From Jongsikchunia kroppenstedtii DSM 45133 (GTDB taxonomy: Bacteria; Actinomycetota; Actinomycetes; Mycobacteriales; Mycobacteriaceae): a DNA stretch of 64,000 nt. This document shows positions 40,662-49,069 of this stretch, piece by piece. How positions within the stretch are numbered: the stretch's first letter is position 1; the number at the start of each line of letters is the position of its first letter. The stretch is taken from assembly GCF_000380485.1 (NCBI RefSeq), contig NZ_AQYG01000035.1:1-64000 (forward strand), given 5' to 3'. The position numbers were made by a program, and so were the translations under genes. A model generated the notes under the pieces. It had not been told where the DNA came from. It worked only from the letters and a program-made list of their open reading frames with translations, and did not search any database.

Positions 40662-41696
40662 ATGAAGGCTTTGCAATACCGCATCGTTGGGGCTGAACCG
40701 GAAGTGACGGAGGTCCCGACTCCCGAACCCGGGCCCGGTCAGGTGCGCCTGAAGGTGACCGCGGCCGGTGCCTGCCATTCGGACTCGTGGCTCATGGGTC
40801 TGCCCGCGGAGGCCGTCGACGCATTCGGGCTGCCGCTGACCCTCGGCCACGAGGGTGCGGGCATCGTGGACAAGGTCGGCGACGGCGTGGTCGGTGTGCG
40901 GGTCGGCGATTCGGTTGCGGTGTACGGGCCCTGGGGCTGCGGCTATTGCTACAACTGTTCGCTCGGCAAGGAGAACTACTGCGAGAACGCCGCCGAACTC
41001 GGCATCCGTCCGCCGGGGCTCGGTGCGCCTGGTGCGATGGCCGAGTATCTGATCGTCGACGACTCACGGCATCTGGTGCCGCTGGGGGATCTCGACCCGG
41101 TGCAGAACGTCGCGTTGACCGACGCCGGGCTTACCCCGTATCACGCGATCAAGGGCAGTCTCGACCGGCTGGCACCCGGGTCGACCGCGGTCGTGATCGG
41201 CGCCGGGGGACTGGGGCACGTGGCGATTCAGATTCTGCGGGCGATCACCGCGGCCCGGGTGATCGCGCTGGACCTCGCCCCGGACAAGTTGGAGCTCGCC
41301 AAACATGTTGGCGCCCATGAGGTGTTCCTGTCCGACGCGGGCGCGGCCGACAATGTCCGCAGCGTTGCCCCGCGCGGCGTCGATGCGGTGTTCGACTTCG
41401 TCGCGATCCAGCCGACCATCGACCTGGGCCAGGCGATTCTTCGCGGCGAGGGACACCAGGTGCTCGTCGGTGTCGGCGCCGGTACGGCCAACGTCGGGAT
41501 GACGGCCACGCCGTACGACTCCTCGATCCGCGGCCCGTACTGGGGTTCGCGATCGGAGCTGTTCGAGGTGCTGGAGCTGGCCAGGCGGGGCCTGGTGACC
41601 GTCGAGACCGAGGTGTTCTCCCTCGATGACGCACCCGAGGCGTATCGGCGACTGCACGACGGAACCCTGCGCGGTCGCGCGGTCGTCGTGCCCTGA
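40662..41696 (+). CDS. Zinc-dependent NAD(P) alcohol dehydrogenase
   Basis: 344 aa. The catalytic zinc site is GACHSDSWLMG with GHEGAGIVDKVGDGVVGVRV. The structural zinc is bound by four cysteines in CGYCYNCSLGKENYC. The Rossmann motif is VVIGAGGLGHVAIQILRAIT followed by VIALDL, the Asp pointing to NAD rather than NADP. The start is ATG 40662, 9 nt after GAAGGG; an ATG at 40653 would overlap the ribosome site. The permease gene follows after 16 bp, so an operon is likely. Confidence 0.92.
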   Translation: MKALQYRIVGAEPEVTEVPTPEPGPGQVRLKVTAAGACHSDSWLMGLPAEAVDAFGLPLTLGHEGAGIVDKVGDGVVGVRVGDSVAVYGPWGCGYCYNCSLGKENYCENAAELGIRPPGLGAPGAMAEYLIVDDSRHLVPLGDLDPVQNVALTDAGLTPYHAIKGSLDRLAPGSTAVVIGAGGLGHVAIQILRAITAARVIALDLAPDKLELAKHVGAHEVFLSDAGAADNVRSVAPRGVDAVFDFVAIQPTIDLGQAILRGEGHQVLVGVGAGTANVGMTATPYDSSIRGPYWGSRSELFEVLELARRGLVTVETEVFSLDDAPEAYRRLHDGTLRGRAVVVP

Positions 41697-41712
41697 GGCG
41701 CCGTCGCGGCAC

Positions 41713-42465
41713 ATGCACGGGCTGACCGAGTGGAGCTTCCTTGCGGGTTGCGGGGTCGTCGCCGGCATCATCGGGACGGCGGGCGGGATCACCTCGCTCG
41801 TTGCGTACCCGGCGCTGTTGGCAACGGGCATCTCGCCGCTGGCCGCCAACGTCACCAACTCGGTTGCGTTGCTCGGCAGCGGCGTCGGATCGGCACTGCG
41901 GGCCGGCCCCGACTTGTCCGGGCGGGCGGCGATCGTCCGACGATGGCTGCCACTCACGGCTACCCTGTCATTGGCCGGGGCGGCGATGTTGGTCCTCACT
42001 CCGGCGGGCATTTTCGATTGGGCGGTTCCGTTCCTGGTGATGGCCGGCGCGGTCACGGTGCTGGTGCAGCCGTGGTTGACGCGGCGTCGCAACTATGACG
42101 CGCAACCGCATCCAGCGGCGGGCGTTGCCGGGGCAGGCGTCGGCCTATACAACGGCTACTTCGGTGCCGGCGCCGGAATCCTCTTCATTGCGCTCATGCT
42201 CTCGACCTCGGAGCCGGTGCCGTACCGGGCGAATTCGCTGAAGAATGTGATCCTGGTGGTCTCCGATGTGGCCCCGGCCGTGCTGTTTGCCGTGCTCGGC
42301 ACGGTCATTTGGCAGGCGGTGTGGCCCCTCAGCATCGGATCGCTGGTCGGAGGACTGATCGGGCCGACTCTCGCACGGGCCCTCCCGGCGCCCGTGATGC
42401 GGATGTTTATTGGCGCGTGCGGATTCGCGTTGGCGGGCTGGCTGTTGGTGCGCGCCGCGCGCTAG
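41713..42465 (+). CDS. TauE/SafE-family permease
   Basis: 250 aa with eight membrane helices. The repeated signature is AGIIGTAGGITSLVAYPALL in the first half and GLYNGYFGAGAGILFIALML with RANSLKNVILVVSDVAP in the second. The family exports sulfite or sulfo-acetate-like anions or acts in other small-anion transport. It follows the alcohol dehydrogenase closely. Its TAG overlaps the stop of the HxlR gene by CTAG. Confidence 0.87.
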   Translation: MHGLTEWSFLAGCGVVAGIIGTAGGITSLVAYPALLATGISPLAANVTNSVALLGSGVGSALRAGPDLSGRAAIVRRWLPLTATLSLAGAAMLVLTPAGIFDWAVPFLVMAGAVTVLVQPWLTRRRNYDAQPHPAAGVAGAGVGLYNGYFGAGAGILFIALMLSTSEPVPYRANSLKNVILVVSDVAPAVLFAVLGTVIWQAVWPLSIGSLVGGLIGPTLARALPAPVMRMFIGACGFALAGWLLVRAAR

Positions 42466-42959
42466 CGACGCCTGTTCGGACGATGCGGGGGTGTGGCCTC
42501 GACGTCGCCCATCGACAGCAGGTGGCCCTTTTCGCAGCGAACCTCCGCGCGGATGGGGCTGCCGCAGTCGCAGTGCGTCAGATTGATCGGCGGTACCCCG
42601 CCGGGCGACTCGTACTTGGTGCCCCAGTTGAACAGGCCGACCGCGACCGGTGCCAGGTCGTCGCCCTTCTGGGTGAGTCGGTACTCGTATCGGGTGCGCT
42701 GACCCGGCTCCCGGTAGGGATGCCGTTCCAGCAACCCGTATTCGGTGAGTTCGCGAAGGCGCGCGGCGGTGACCGCCTCGCTCAGCCCGACCCGGCTCCG
42801 GAAATCTTCGAAACGCGTTGTCCCGTAGTAGGCCTCACGCATCAGCAGTAGAGCGGATCTGGTCCCGATGACGTCAAGAGCCTTGCCGATCGGACAGGCG
42901 TCGGCCACCCAGCGCGACCGATCCTCCAGTCCACCGGCGAGTGTCACCGTGCCATCCAT
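42462..42959 (-). CDS. HxlR-family transcriptional regulator
   Basis: 165 aa. Winged-helix core: CPIGKALDVIGTRSALLLMR, EAYYGTTRFEDFRSRVGLSE and RLRELTEYGLLERHPYREPG followed by YRLTQKGDDLAPV. The C-terminus has four cysteines (CDCGSPIRAEVRC), possibly a metal or redox site. TAGAGT (42966-42971) lies 6 nt before the ATG, so the mRNA is probably leaderless. It is divergent from an MFS pump, sharing a palindromic operator with it. Confidence 0.92.
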   Translation of the reverse strand: MDGTVTLAGGLEDRSRWVADACPIGKALDVIGTRSALLLMREAYYGTTRFEDFRSRVGLSEAVTAARLRELTEYGLLERHPYREPGQRTRYEYRLTQKGDDLAPVAVGLFNWGTKYESPGGVPPINLTHCDCGSPIRAEVRCEKGHLLSMGDVEATPPHRPNRRR

Positions 42960-42965
42960 GCCTCA

Positions 42966-43003
42966 ACTCTAGCTTGCCAAAAGCGAAGTCAGCAAGCTAG
43001 GTT
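42966..43003. promoter_or_regulatory. Symmetric divergent leaderless promoters with one palindrome
   Basis: CTAGCTTGC (42969-42977) and GCAAGCTAG (42992-43000) are perfect complements 14 nt apart. Plus strand: TTGCCA (42974-42979), 18 bp, TAGGTT (42998-43003), then 6 nt to the MFS ATG. Minus strand: TTGCTG (42990-42995), 18 bp, TAGAGT (42966-42971), then 6 nt to the HxlR ATG. Each arm holds the -35 of one promoter and part of the -10 of the other, so one bound HxlR dimer would shut both. Confidence 0.75.
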
Positions 43004-43033
43004 CCTCGCATGGGTATGCAAAAGCGAAGTCAG
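42978..43033 (+). repeat. Exact 15-bp direct repeat at the start of the MFS gene
   Basis: CAAAAGCGAAGTCAG occurs at 42978-42992, inside the operator, and at 43019-43033, codons 4-8 of the MFS gene, 41 bp apart (about four helical turns). It may be a second regulator site within the coding region or the trace of a local duplication. Confidence 0.6.
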
Positions 43034-44428
43034 GGTGCGGGGACCGTGCTGGCGATCTTGTCGCTCGCGGCCTTCATGGCCAGTCTCGACGTGTTCATCG
43101 TCAACGTCGCCTTCGACGACATTGGGCGCGATTTCCACGGCACGTCGTTGTCGAACCTGTCGTGGGTGCTCAACGCCTACGCGATCATCTACGCGGCCAT
43201 GCTGGTGCCGGCGGGACGGATCAGCGACCGGTACGGGCGCAAGGGCGGCTTCCTCCTCGGTCTCGCGCTCTTCACCGCCGCCAGCGCCGCGTGCGCCGCC
43301 ACCGGGGGAATCTGGTGGCTCGTCGCCTTCCGTGCTTTGCAGGCCGTTGGCGCCGCGATCCTGACGCCGGCCAGCCTGGGCCTGGTGGTGGCCACGTCGG
43401 AACCCGAACATCGGGCCCGGTCGGTGCGGATCTGGGCCGCGACCGGTGCGCTGGCCGCCGCGCTCGGACCGGCCGTCGGTGGCATGCTCGTTGAATTATC
43501 TTGGCGCTGGGTGTTTCTCGTCAACATCCCGGTGGGCGTGATTGCGCTCGCCGCGGGCGCCCTGGTGATCCCGAAGTCGCGCGACGCGTCGGTGCACACG
43601 CTGCCCGACCTGCTCGGCGCCACGCTGCTCGCCGGCGCGGTCGGTGCGGTCACGTTCGGGGTCGTGCAGGGGCCGCAGTGGGGGTGGAGTGACGGCCGGG
43701 TCACCGCGGCGTGGTTCGTCGCGGTCGCCGGACTGATCGGTTTCCTCGGATCGTCGGCCCGCCACCGGCATCCGTTGATCGATCCCGCGCTGCTGCGGGT
43801 GCGATCGTTCTCGTGGTCCAACGTGACGGCGCTGCTGTTCGCGGTCCCGTTCGCGGGTTCGCTGCTCGCCAACATTCTGTGGATGCAGCAGGTGTGGGAC
43901 TACTCGGCGCTGCGCACCGGATTCGCCGTGGCCGTGGGGCCGGCGATGGTGCCGCTGTTCGCGGCGGTGGCACACCGGCTGACGCGGGTGGTCCCGGTCG
44001 GTGTGGTGGTCTCGGCCGGCTGCCTGCTGTTCGGCCTCGCCGGAGTCGTGCTGTCGGTATCGGTCGGGCCGATCCCGAACTACGTCGGTGCGATGCTGCC
44101 CGGACTGGTCATCGGCGGTATCGGAGTCGGCCTGGCCCTGCCGGCGATCCTGTCGTCGGCGACCTCGGACCTGCCCCAGACGCAGGCCGCCACCGGAAGC
44201 GCGGTCGTCAACATGAGTCGGCAGCTGGGAACCGTGCTCGGGATCAGCCTGCTGGTCGCCTTGCTGGGCAGCCCGGCGAGTTACCACACGGCCCATGCGG
44301 CGTTTCAGCACGCCTGGTGGGCGCTGGCGGTCGTCGGCCTGTTCGCCGCCGTGACCGCACCGATGATGACGCCGCGCCGGGCTCCGTCAGAAGACCTTGC
44401 CCGGGTTGAGGATCCCGTCGGGGTCTAG
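43010..44428 (+). CDS. MFS drug transporter, DHA2/EmrB type
   Basis: 472 aa with 14 predicted membrane helices. Motif A is GRISDRYGRKGGFLLGLALF; motif C-like GALAAALGPAVGGMLVELSW; AFMASLDVFIVNVAFDDIG is the EmrB/QacA opening. Proton-driven exporter of drugs or metabolites, regulated by the divergent HxlR protein. ATG 43010 is leaderless after TAGGTT; ATG 43016 is the only near alternative. The last 42 bp overlap the convergent FAD oxidase gene. Confidence 0.92.
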   Translation: MGMQKRSQGAGTVLAILSLAAFMASLDVFIVNVAFDDIGRDFHGTSLSNLSWVLNAYAIIYAAMLVPAGRISDRYGRKGGFLLGLALFTAASAACAATGGIWWLVAFRALQAVGAAILTPASLGLVVATSEPEHRARSVRIWAATGALAAALGPAVGGMLVELSWRWVFLVNIPVGVIALAAGALVIPKSRDASVHTLPDLLGATLLAGAVGAVTFGVVQGPQWGWSDGRVTAAWFVAVAGLIGFLGSSARHRHPLIDPALLRVRSFSWSNVTALLFAVPFAGSLLANILWMQQVWDYSALRTGFAVAVGPAMVPLFAAVAHRLTRVVPVGVVVSAGCLLFGLAGVVLSVSVGPIPNYVGAMLPGLVIGGIGVGLALPAILSSATSDLPQTQAATGSAVVNMSRQLGTVLGISLLVALLGSPASYHTAHAAFQHAWWALAVVGLFAAVTAPMMTPRRAPSEDLARVEDPVGV

Positions 44429-45775
44429 CGCCGCCTTCACCGAACGGTGCATGTCGATGACGGCGGGGGAGAGCTCCTGGCGCAGCCCCGGCATCTTGAG
44501 CAGGCCGACGCCGTGCTCGCCGGTGACCGTGCCGCCGAGTTCCAAAGCGGCCGTGATGATGTCGTCGAAGGCGGCCTGTGCGCGGATGCGCGCGGCGTCA
44601 TCATCGGCCGGCGCGATCAGCAGCGGATGCAGGTTGCCGTCGCCCGCATGCGCAAGGTTGGCGATCATCACGTCGTGCCGCTGTCCGATGCTTTCGATGC
44701 GCGACAGCATCTCGGGCACATGCCGTTTCGGGACGCAGACATCCTCGGTCAGCACCGGGCCCAGTCGCTCCATCGCCGGATACGCCAGCCGCCGCGCGGC
44801 GAACAGCGCATCGGCCTCGGCCTGATCGGTCGACGCGGCCGCCCACGTGGCGCCGCCGTCGGTGAAGCACTGCAGCATGCGGTCGGCCTCGTCGTCGCCG
44901 ACCGTCCCCGGCGTGTCGATTCGGCCGAGCAGGACCACGTTGGCCTCGGCGGAGATGCCCATGTGTTTCCACTCGTCGACGGCCTGCAGGCAGCGCTTGT
45001 CGACCAGCTCGAGAGCCGACGGCGTCAGCCCGACCTCCGCGACGGCGCGGATGGCCCGGCCGGCGTCGACGAGCGAGTCGAAATATCCAGCGATGGTGCG
45101 GTGCGGTTCCTGCAGCGGCCGCAGCTTGACGGTGATCTCGGTGATGATGCCGAGCGTGCCCTCCGACCCGACCATCAGCCCGGCGAGGTCGTATCCCGCA
45201 ACGCCTTTCGCCGTCTGCCGCCCCAACCGAACGAGCTCGCCCGTCCCGGTCACCACCTCGACGCCGAGCACGTAGTCGCGGGTGACGCCGTACTTGACGC
45301 AGCAGATTCCGCCGGCGTTGGTCGCGACGTTGCCGCCGATCGTCGACCACGGCGAACTGGCGGGGTCCGGCGGATACCACAGGCCCTCGGTCGCGCACTG
45401 GGCGCGCAGGTCGTCATTGACGACACCCGGCTCGACGACCGCGGTGCGTTCGAGCCGGTCGATTTGTTTGACCGCGGTCATCCGCTCGAGCGAGACGATC
45501 ACGCAGCCGGCGACCGCATTGGCGCCGCCCGAGAGCCCGGTGCCGGCGCCCCGCGGAACGATCGGAATGCCGTGGCGTCGGCAATGCCGCACGAGCGCCT
45601 GCACCTCGCGTGCGGTGCGGGGCCGCAGCACGGCCACGGCGCCGGCATACGGAGCCCACTCCGCCTCGTCGTGCTGATAGCGGTCGATGATGTCCGGATC
45701 GGTGACGAAGCGATCCGGCGGGACCTCATCGGCCAGCGCGGCGATCAACGACGTCGCATCGGGTGACGTACTCAT
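44387..45775 (-). CDS. FAD-linked oxidase, GlcD / D-lactate dehydrogenase type
   Basis: 462 aa. FAD-binding PCMH domain: VPRGAGTGLSGGANAVAGCV, SPWSTIGGNVATNAGGICCV, MVGSEGTLGIITEITVKLRP. C-terminal cap domain with HAGDGNLHPLLIAP and GTVTGEHGVGLLKMPGL. It oxidises a 2-hydroxy acid (glycolate or D-lactate are usual), passing electrons to the quinone pool; similar to Rv1257c. TACCGT (45783-45788) lies 7 nt before ATG 45775, so it is probably leaderless. Divergent from the pterin dehydratase with overlapping -10 boxes. Confidence 0.9.
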   Translation of the reverse strand: MSTSPDATSLIAALADEVPPDRFVTDPDIIDRYQHDEAEWAPYAGAVAVLRPRTAREVQALVRHCRRHGIPIVPRGAGTGLSGGANAVAGCVIVSLERMTAVKQIDRLERTAVVEPGVVNDDLRAQCATEGLWYPPDPASSPWSTIGGNVATNAGGICCVKYGVTRDYVLGVEVVTGTGELVRLGRQTAKGVAGYDLAGLMVGSEGTLGIITEITVKLRPLQEPHRTIAGYFDSLVDAGRAIRAVAEVGLTPSALELVDKRCLQAVDEWKHMGISAEANVVLLGRIDTPGTVGDDEADRMLQCFTDGGATWAAASTDQAEADALFAARRLAYPAMERLGPVLTEDVCVPKRHVPEMLSRIESIGQRHDVMIANLAHAGDGNLHPLLIAPADDDAARIRAQAAFDDIITAALELGGTVTGEHGVGLLKMPGLRQELSPAVIDMHRSVKAALDPDGILNPGKVF

Positions 45776-45782
45776 GCCGGCA

Positions 45783-45792
45783 ACGGTAGGCT
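45783..45792. promoter_or_regulatory. Overlapping divergent -10 boxes
   Basis: Minus-strand TACCGT (45783-45788) and plus-strand TAGGCT (45787-45792) share the base pairs at 45787-45788. Each ends 6-7 nt before a start codon (ATG 45775 and GTG 45799). The two transcripts would be leaderless and could not start at the same time. Confidence 0.6.
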
Positions 45793-45798
45793 GGAGGG

Positions 45799-46059
45799 GT
45801 GGCGACGGGAGATGAAATCCCACCAGCCGGTTGGTCGAAGCAGGACGATCGGCTGACGGCCGAGTTCGTCTTCCCCACGTTCGCGGAGGCCATCGCCTTC
45901 GTCAATCGCGTTGCCGAGCATGCGGATTCGATGAATCACCACCCGGACATCGATATTCGGTACAACCGCGTGCACCTGGTCCTGACCACCCACGATGCGG
46001 GCGGACTGACCCGGCTCGACTATGACCTCGCCGGCCGGATCAGCCGAACGGCCGGCTGA
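45799..46059 (+). CDS. Pterin-4a-carbinolamine dehydratase
   Basis: 86 aa, full length for the family. The catalytic motif MNHHPDIDIRYNRVHLVLTT holds the conserved His pair and Asp. It dehydrates 4a-hydroxytetrahydrobiopterin formed by aromatic amino acid hydroxylases; in bacteria it may also serve pterin recycling. The GTG start follows TAGGCT by 6 nt without a ribosome site. No pterin-dependent hydroxylase is seen in the window. Confidence 0.92.
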   Translation: MATGDEIPPAGWSKQDDRLTAEFVFPTFAEAIAFVNRVAEHADSMNHHPDIDIRYNRVHLVLTTHDAGGLTRLDYDLAGRISRTAG

Positions 46060-46065
46060 TCCGTC

Positions 46066-48804
46066 TCAGGCGCTGACGCTGCGGGCGAGCGCCCGCACAT
46101 CTGCGTCGGCGTCCTCCGCGGCGCCCAGCAGCGCCTCCCGGGCGGCGGGGAGGTCGCTCCACAGCCGGAGCGTCGCGGCCGCCGCCTTGCGGACGTCGCC
46201 GTGCGGATCGCGCAGCGTCGTCACCAATGCATCGACCACGACGTCGGCCGGCGCCGGCGCCGGCGCCGATGCCAGGCCGCGCGCCGCGCCCACCCGGACC
46301 TGCCAGGCGGAGTCGCCGAGCGCCTTCATCAGCAGGGGATGATCCGCCTCGGCGTCCGCGAGGCCGGCCATCGCTGACAGTGCGGCCGCCCGCACCAGCG
46401 GATCCCGATCCGTCGCCAGCGCGCGCACCGCATCGATTCCGCCGTCGCCGACCGTGGCCAATCCGGCCGCGACCGCCACTCGGACCTCACGGTTGTCGTC
46501 CGACGCGCGTTCGGCGATCAGCTCGGCGGCGTCAAGCGACACCAGTCCGCGGATCGCGGCGATCCGCACCCGGTGATCACTGTCGGCCGCGGCGGTCGAA
46601 AAGACGGCGGTATCACCGACTTTGAGGGCCCGTAGCAGGTCGACCACCGTGGCGCGGACGATCGGATCCGGAGCCCCCGCGGCGTCGGTGAGCAGCCGCA
46701 CGAAGTCGGTGGAGCCCCGCAGCACCTCGACGAGCTCCTGAAGCCCCGCGGCCGCCGCGCGGCGCACCGTCGCGGCCGGGTCGAACAGGCGGGCGGCCAG
46801 CGCGAGATCGAATCCGTCGGGGGTGTTCTCGGTGAGCACCGAGATGGCCGTCGCCCGGACCGTGTCGTCGGGATCTTCCAGGTACGAGGTCAGATCGTCG
46901 GCGTCATTCACGGTGAGCTGCAGCAGCTCGATGATCCGCGGCGAGGCGATCGACGTCGTGTGCGGCTCGGCGGCGACGCGTTCGCGGACCGGACTCTCGG
47001 CCCCGCGATGCGCGGCCGGACCGGTGGTGGCGTCGGGCTCATCGACGGTGATGACGCGGCGGTCGGCCGGCGGTAGATGGTCCAGCCCGTCGACCGGCAC
47101 GAAGTACGGCTCGACCGGACGACCGACGAACTCCATGTCGCCGTCGGCGGTCTTACGGACGTTGAGGTGATATCCCCATTCGTCGTCGCGGCGCTCCGGC
47201 AGGTCTGCGCGCTCGTGGTACAGACCCCAGCGGCTTTCGGTCCGGGTCAGCGAGCTGCGCGCCGCCAATTCGGCGCAGTCCCGGATGAACGTCACCTCGG
47301 CGCACCGCATCAGCTCATGCGGTGTCCACCCGCCCATCTCGGCGATTTCGGCGCGCATCCGCTGGAACGTCTCGACGGCGATCCCCAGCTTGGTGCTGGT
47401 CTTCGGCGGTGCCACATAGTCGTTCACGAAGCGCCGCAGCTTGTATTCGACCTGGGGCTGCGGCGGGCCGTCCGGATTGCGCAACGGCTGGTAGATCAGC
47501 GCATGCGCGTCGGCGAGCTGGTCGAGCGGCAGCTGCTGCGGAATCTCTTGTCCGCGAGCGAGATCGCTGGCATGCTGTCCGGTCAGCTCGCCGTAGACGA
47601 ACGCGCCGATCATGTAGTTGTGCGGGACGCAGGCCAGGTCGCCGGCGGCGTACAGGCCCGGCACGGTCGTCTGGCCGTTCTCGTCGACCCACACTCCCGA
47701 CGCCGAATGTCCACTGCACAAACCGATCTCCGAGATATGCATCTCGATGTCGTGTGTGTGGTAGCTGTGTCCACGGCCGGCGTGGAACGTGCCGCGGGTC
47801 GGTCGCTCCGTGGTGTGCAGAATCGATTCGAGCGTGTCGAGGGTTTCGTCGGGCAGATGGCTGACCTTGAGATAGATGGGGCCGCGGGCGGATTCGATCT
47901 CCGACTTGACCTCGGCCATCATGTCGCCCGACCAATAGTCCGAGTCGACGAACCGCTCACCCTCGGCGTTCACCTGATACCCGCCGAACGGATTGGCCAC
48001 ATATGCGCACGCCGGGCCGTTGTAGTCCTTGATGAGCGGGTTGATCTGGAAGCACTCGATGCCGCTGAGCTCGGCGCCGGCGTGGTACGCCATAGAGTAG
48101 CCGTCTCCGGCGTTCGTCGGATTCTCGTACGTACCGTAGAGGTACCCCGATGCCGGCAGGCCGAGCCGGCCGCAGGGTCCGGTCGCGAGAATCACCGCCT
48201 TGGCGGCGATTTCGACGAACTCGCCGGTGCGAGTGTTCAATGCGGCCGCCCCGACGGCCCGGCCCCCGCTACCGATGTCACCGTCGGTGAGGACGCGGAC
48301 CGCCATCAGCCGGTTCTCGATGGTGATCTTCTCGCGCATATCGCGTTTGCGCAGCACGCGGTACAGCGCCTTCTTGACGTCCTTGCCCTCCGGCATCGGT
48401 AGGACATACGACCCTGACCGGTGGACGCGGCGGACCGCGTACTCGCCGTACTCGTCTTTCTCGAACTTGACGCCGTACTTCTCCAGCCGGCCGATCATCG
48501 CGAATCCCCGTGTAGCTGTTTGATACACGGTCCGCTGATTCACGATGCCGTCATTGGCGCGAGTGATCTCGGCGACGTAGTCCTCCGGGGTGGCCTTGCC
48601 GGGGACGACGGCGTTGTTGACGCCGTCCATGCCCATCGCCAGAGCGCCGGAGTGGCGCACATGGGCCTTTTCCAACAGCAGGACGGATGCCCCGTTCTCG
48701 GCTGCGGTGAGCGCCGCCATGGTTCCGGCGGTGCCGCCACCGATGACGAGAACATCACATTCGCGGCGGTCGCGGTCATCGATATTCGGGATCTGCAGGC
48801 TCAT
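46066..48804 (-). CDS. Fumarate reductase/APS reductase-like flavoprotein fused to HEAT repeats
   Basis: 912 aa from ATG 48804 (AGGAG upstream). Residues 1 to about 580 are a succinate dehydrogenase/fumarate reductase-class flavoprotein: VLVIGGGTAGTMAALTAAEN, GASVLLLEKAHVRHSGALAM, AKAVILATGPCGRLGLPASG, GLYAAGDLACVPHNYMIGAF, then the capping helical domain. From about residue 630 to the end run some eight HEAT units of the type DPLVRAAALSAMAGLADAEA and DPHGDVRKAAAATLRL. AprA-type proteins end near 650 aa, so the HEAT tail is an added part. It follows a two-cluster ferredoxin after 37 bp; the reaction is unknown. Confidence 0.85.
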   Translation of the reverse strand: MSLQIPNIDDRDRRECDVLVIGGGTAGTMAALTAAENGASVLLLEKAHVRHSGALAMGMDGVNNAVVPGKATPEDYVAEITRANDGIVNQRTVYQTATRGFAMIGRLEKYGVKFEKDEYGEYAVRRVHRSGSYVLPMPEGKDVKKALYRVLRKRDMREKITIENRLMAVRVLTDGDIGSGGRAVGAAALNTRTGEFVEIAAKAVILATGPCGRLGLPASGYLYGTYENPTNAGDGYSMAYHAGAELSGIECFQINPLIKDYNGPACAYVANPFGGYQVNAEGERFVDSDYWSGDMMAEVKSEIESARGPIYLKVSHLPDETLDTLESILHTTERPTRGTFHAGRGHSYHTHDIEMHISEIGLCSGHSASGVWVDENGQTTVPGLYAAGDLACVPHNYMIGAFVYGELTGQHASDLARGQEIPQQLPLDQLADAHALIYQPLRNPDGPPQPQVEYKLRRFVNDYVAPPKTSTKLGIAVETFQRMRAEIAEMGGWTPHELMRCAEVTFIRDCAELAARSSLTRTESRWGLYHERADLPERRDDEWGYHLNVRKTADGDMEFVGRPVEPYFVPVDGLDHLPPADRRVITVDEPDATTGPAAHRGAESPVRERVAAEPHTTSIASPRIIELLQLTVNDADDLTSYLEDPDDTVRATAISVLTENTPDGFDLALAARLFDPAATVRRAAAAGLQELVEVLRGSTDFVRLLTDAAGAPDPIVRATVVDLLRALKVGDTAVFSTAAADSDHRVRIAAIRGLVSLDAAELIAERASDDNREVRVAVAAGLATVGDGGIDAVRALATDRDPLVRAAALSAMAGLADAEADHPLLMKALGDSAWQVRVGAARGLASAPAPAPADVVVDALVTTLRDPHGDVRKAAAATLRLWSDLPAAREALLGAAEDADADVRALARSVSA

Positions 48805-48841
48805 GGCGGGCTCCTGGACGGGCGCTGGGTGGAATGGGCTG

Positions 48842-49069
48842 TCAGCGAAGCAGATACGGCATGTTGACGGTGACCGCGCCGGTCGGGCAGCGGGCGGCGC
48901 ACGGCCCGCAGTACCAGCACTCATCGACATGCATGTAGGCCTTGCCGGAATCGGGATTGATCGCCAGCGAGTCGAGCGGACAGACGTCGACACAGAGTGT
49001 GCACCCCTCGATGCACAGCGATTCGTCGATCGTGACGGGCACGTCGACGCGAGAATTGACCTGACTCAT
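48842..49069 (-). CDS. Two-cluster 4Fe-4S ferredoxin
   Basis: 75 aa. Cluster motifs CIEGCTLCVDVCPLDSLAI and CWYCGPCAARCPTGAVTV: the first is C-x3-C-x2-C-x3-CP and the second C-x2-C-x2-C-x3-CP, like the AprB-type ferredoxin subunit but shorter. It is probably the electron partner of the flavoprotein gene 37 bp downstream. Its ATG overlaps the stop of the GntR gene (ATGA), so the three genes form one translationally linked operon. Confidence 0.92.
   Translation of the reverse strand: MSQVNSRVDVPVTIDESLCIEGCTLCVDVCPLDSLAINPDSGKAYMHVDECWYCGPCAARCPTGAVTVNMPYLLR

Noticed and set aside
47077-48402. 441-codon frame opposite the flavoprotein
   Set aside because: Shadow frame; the minus strand holds clear FAD motifs throughout.
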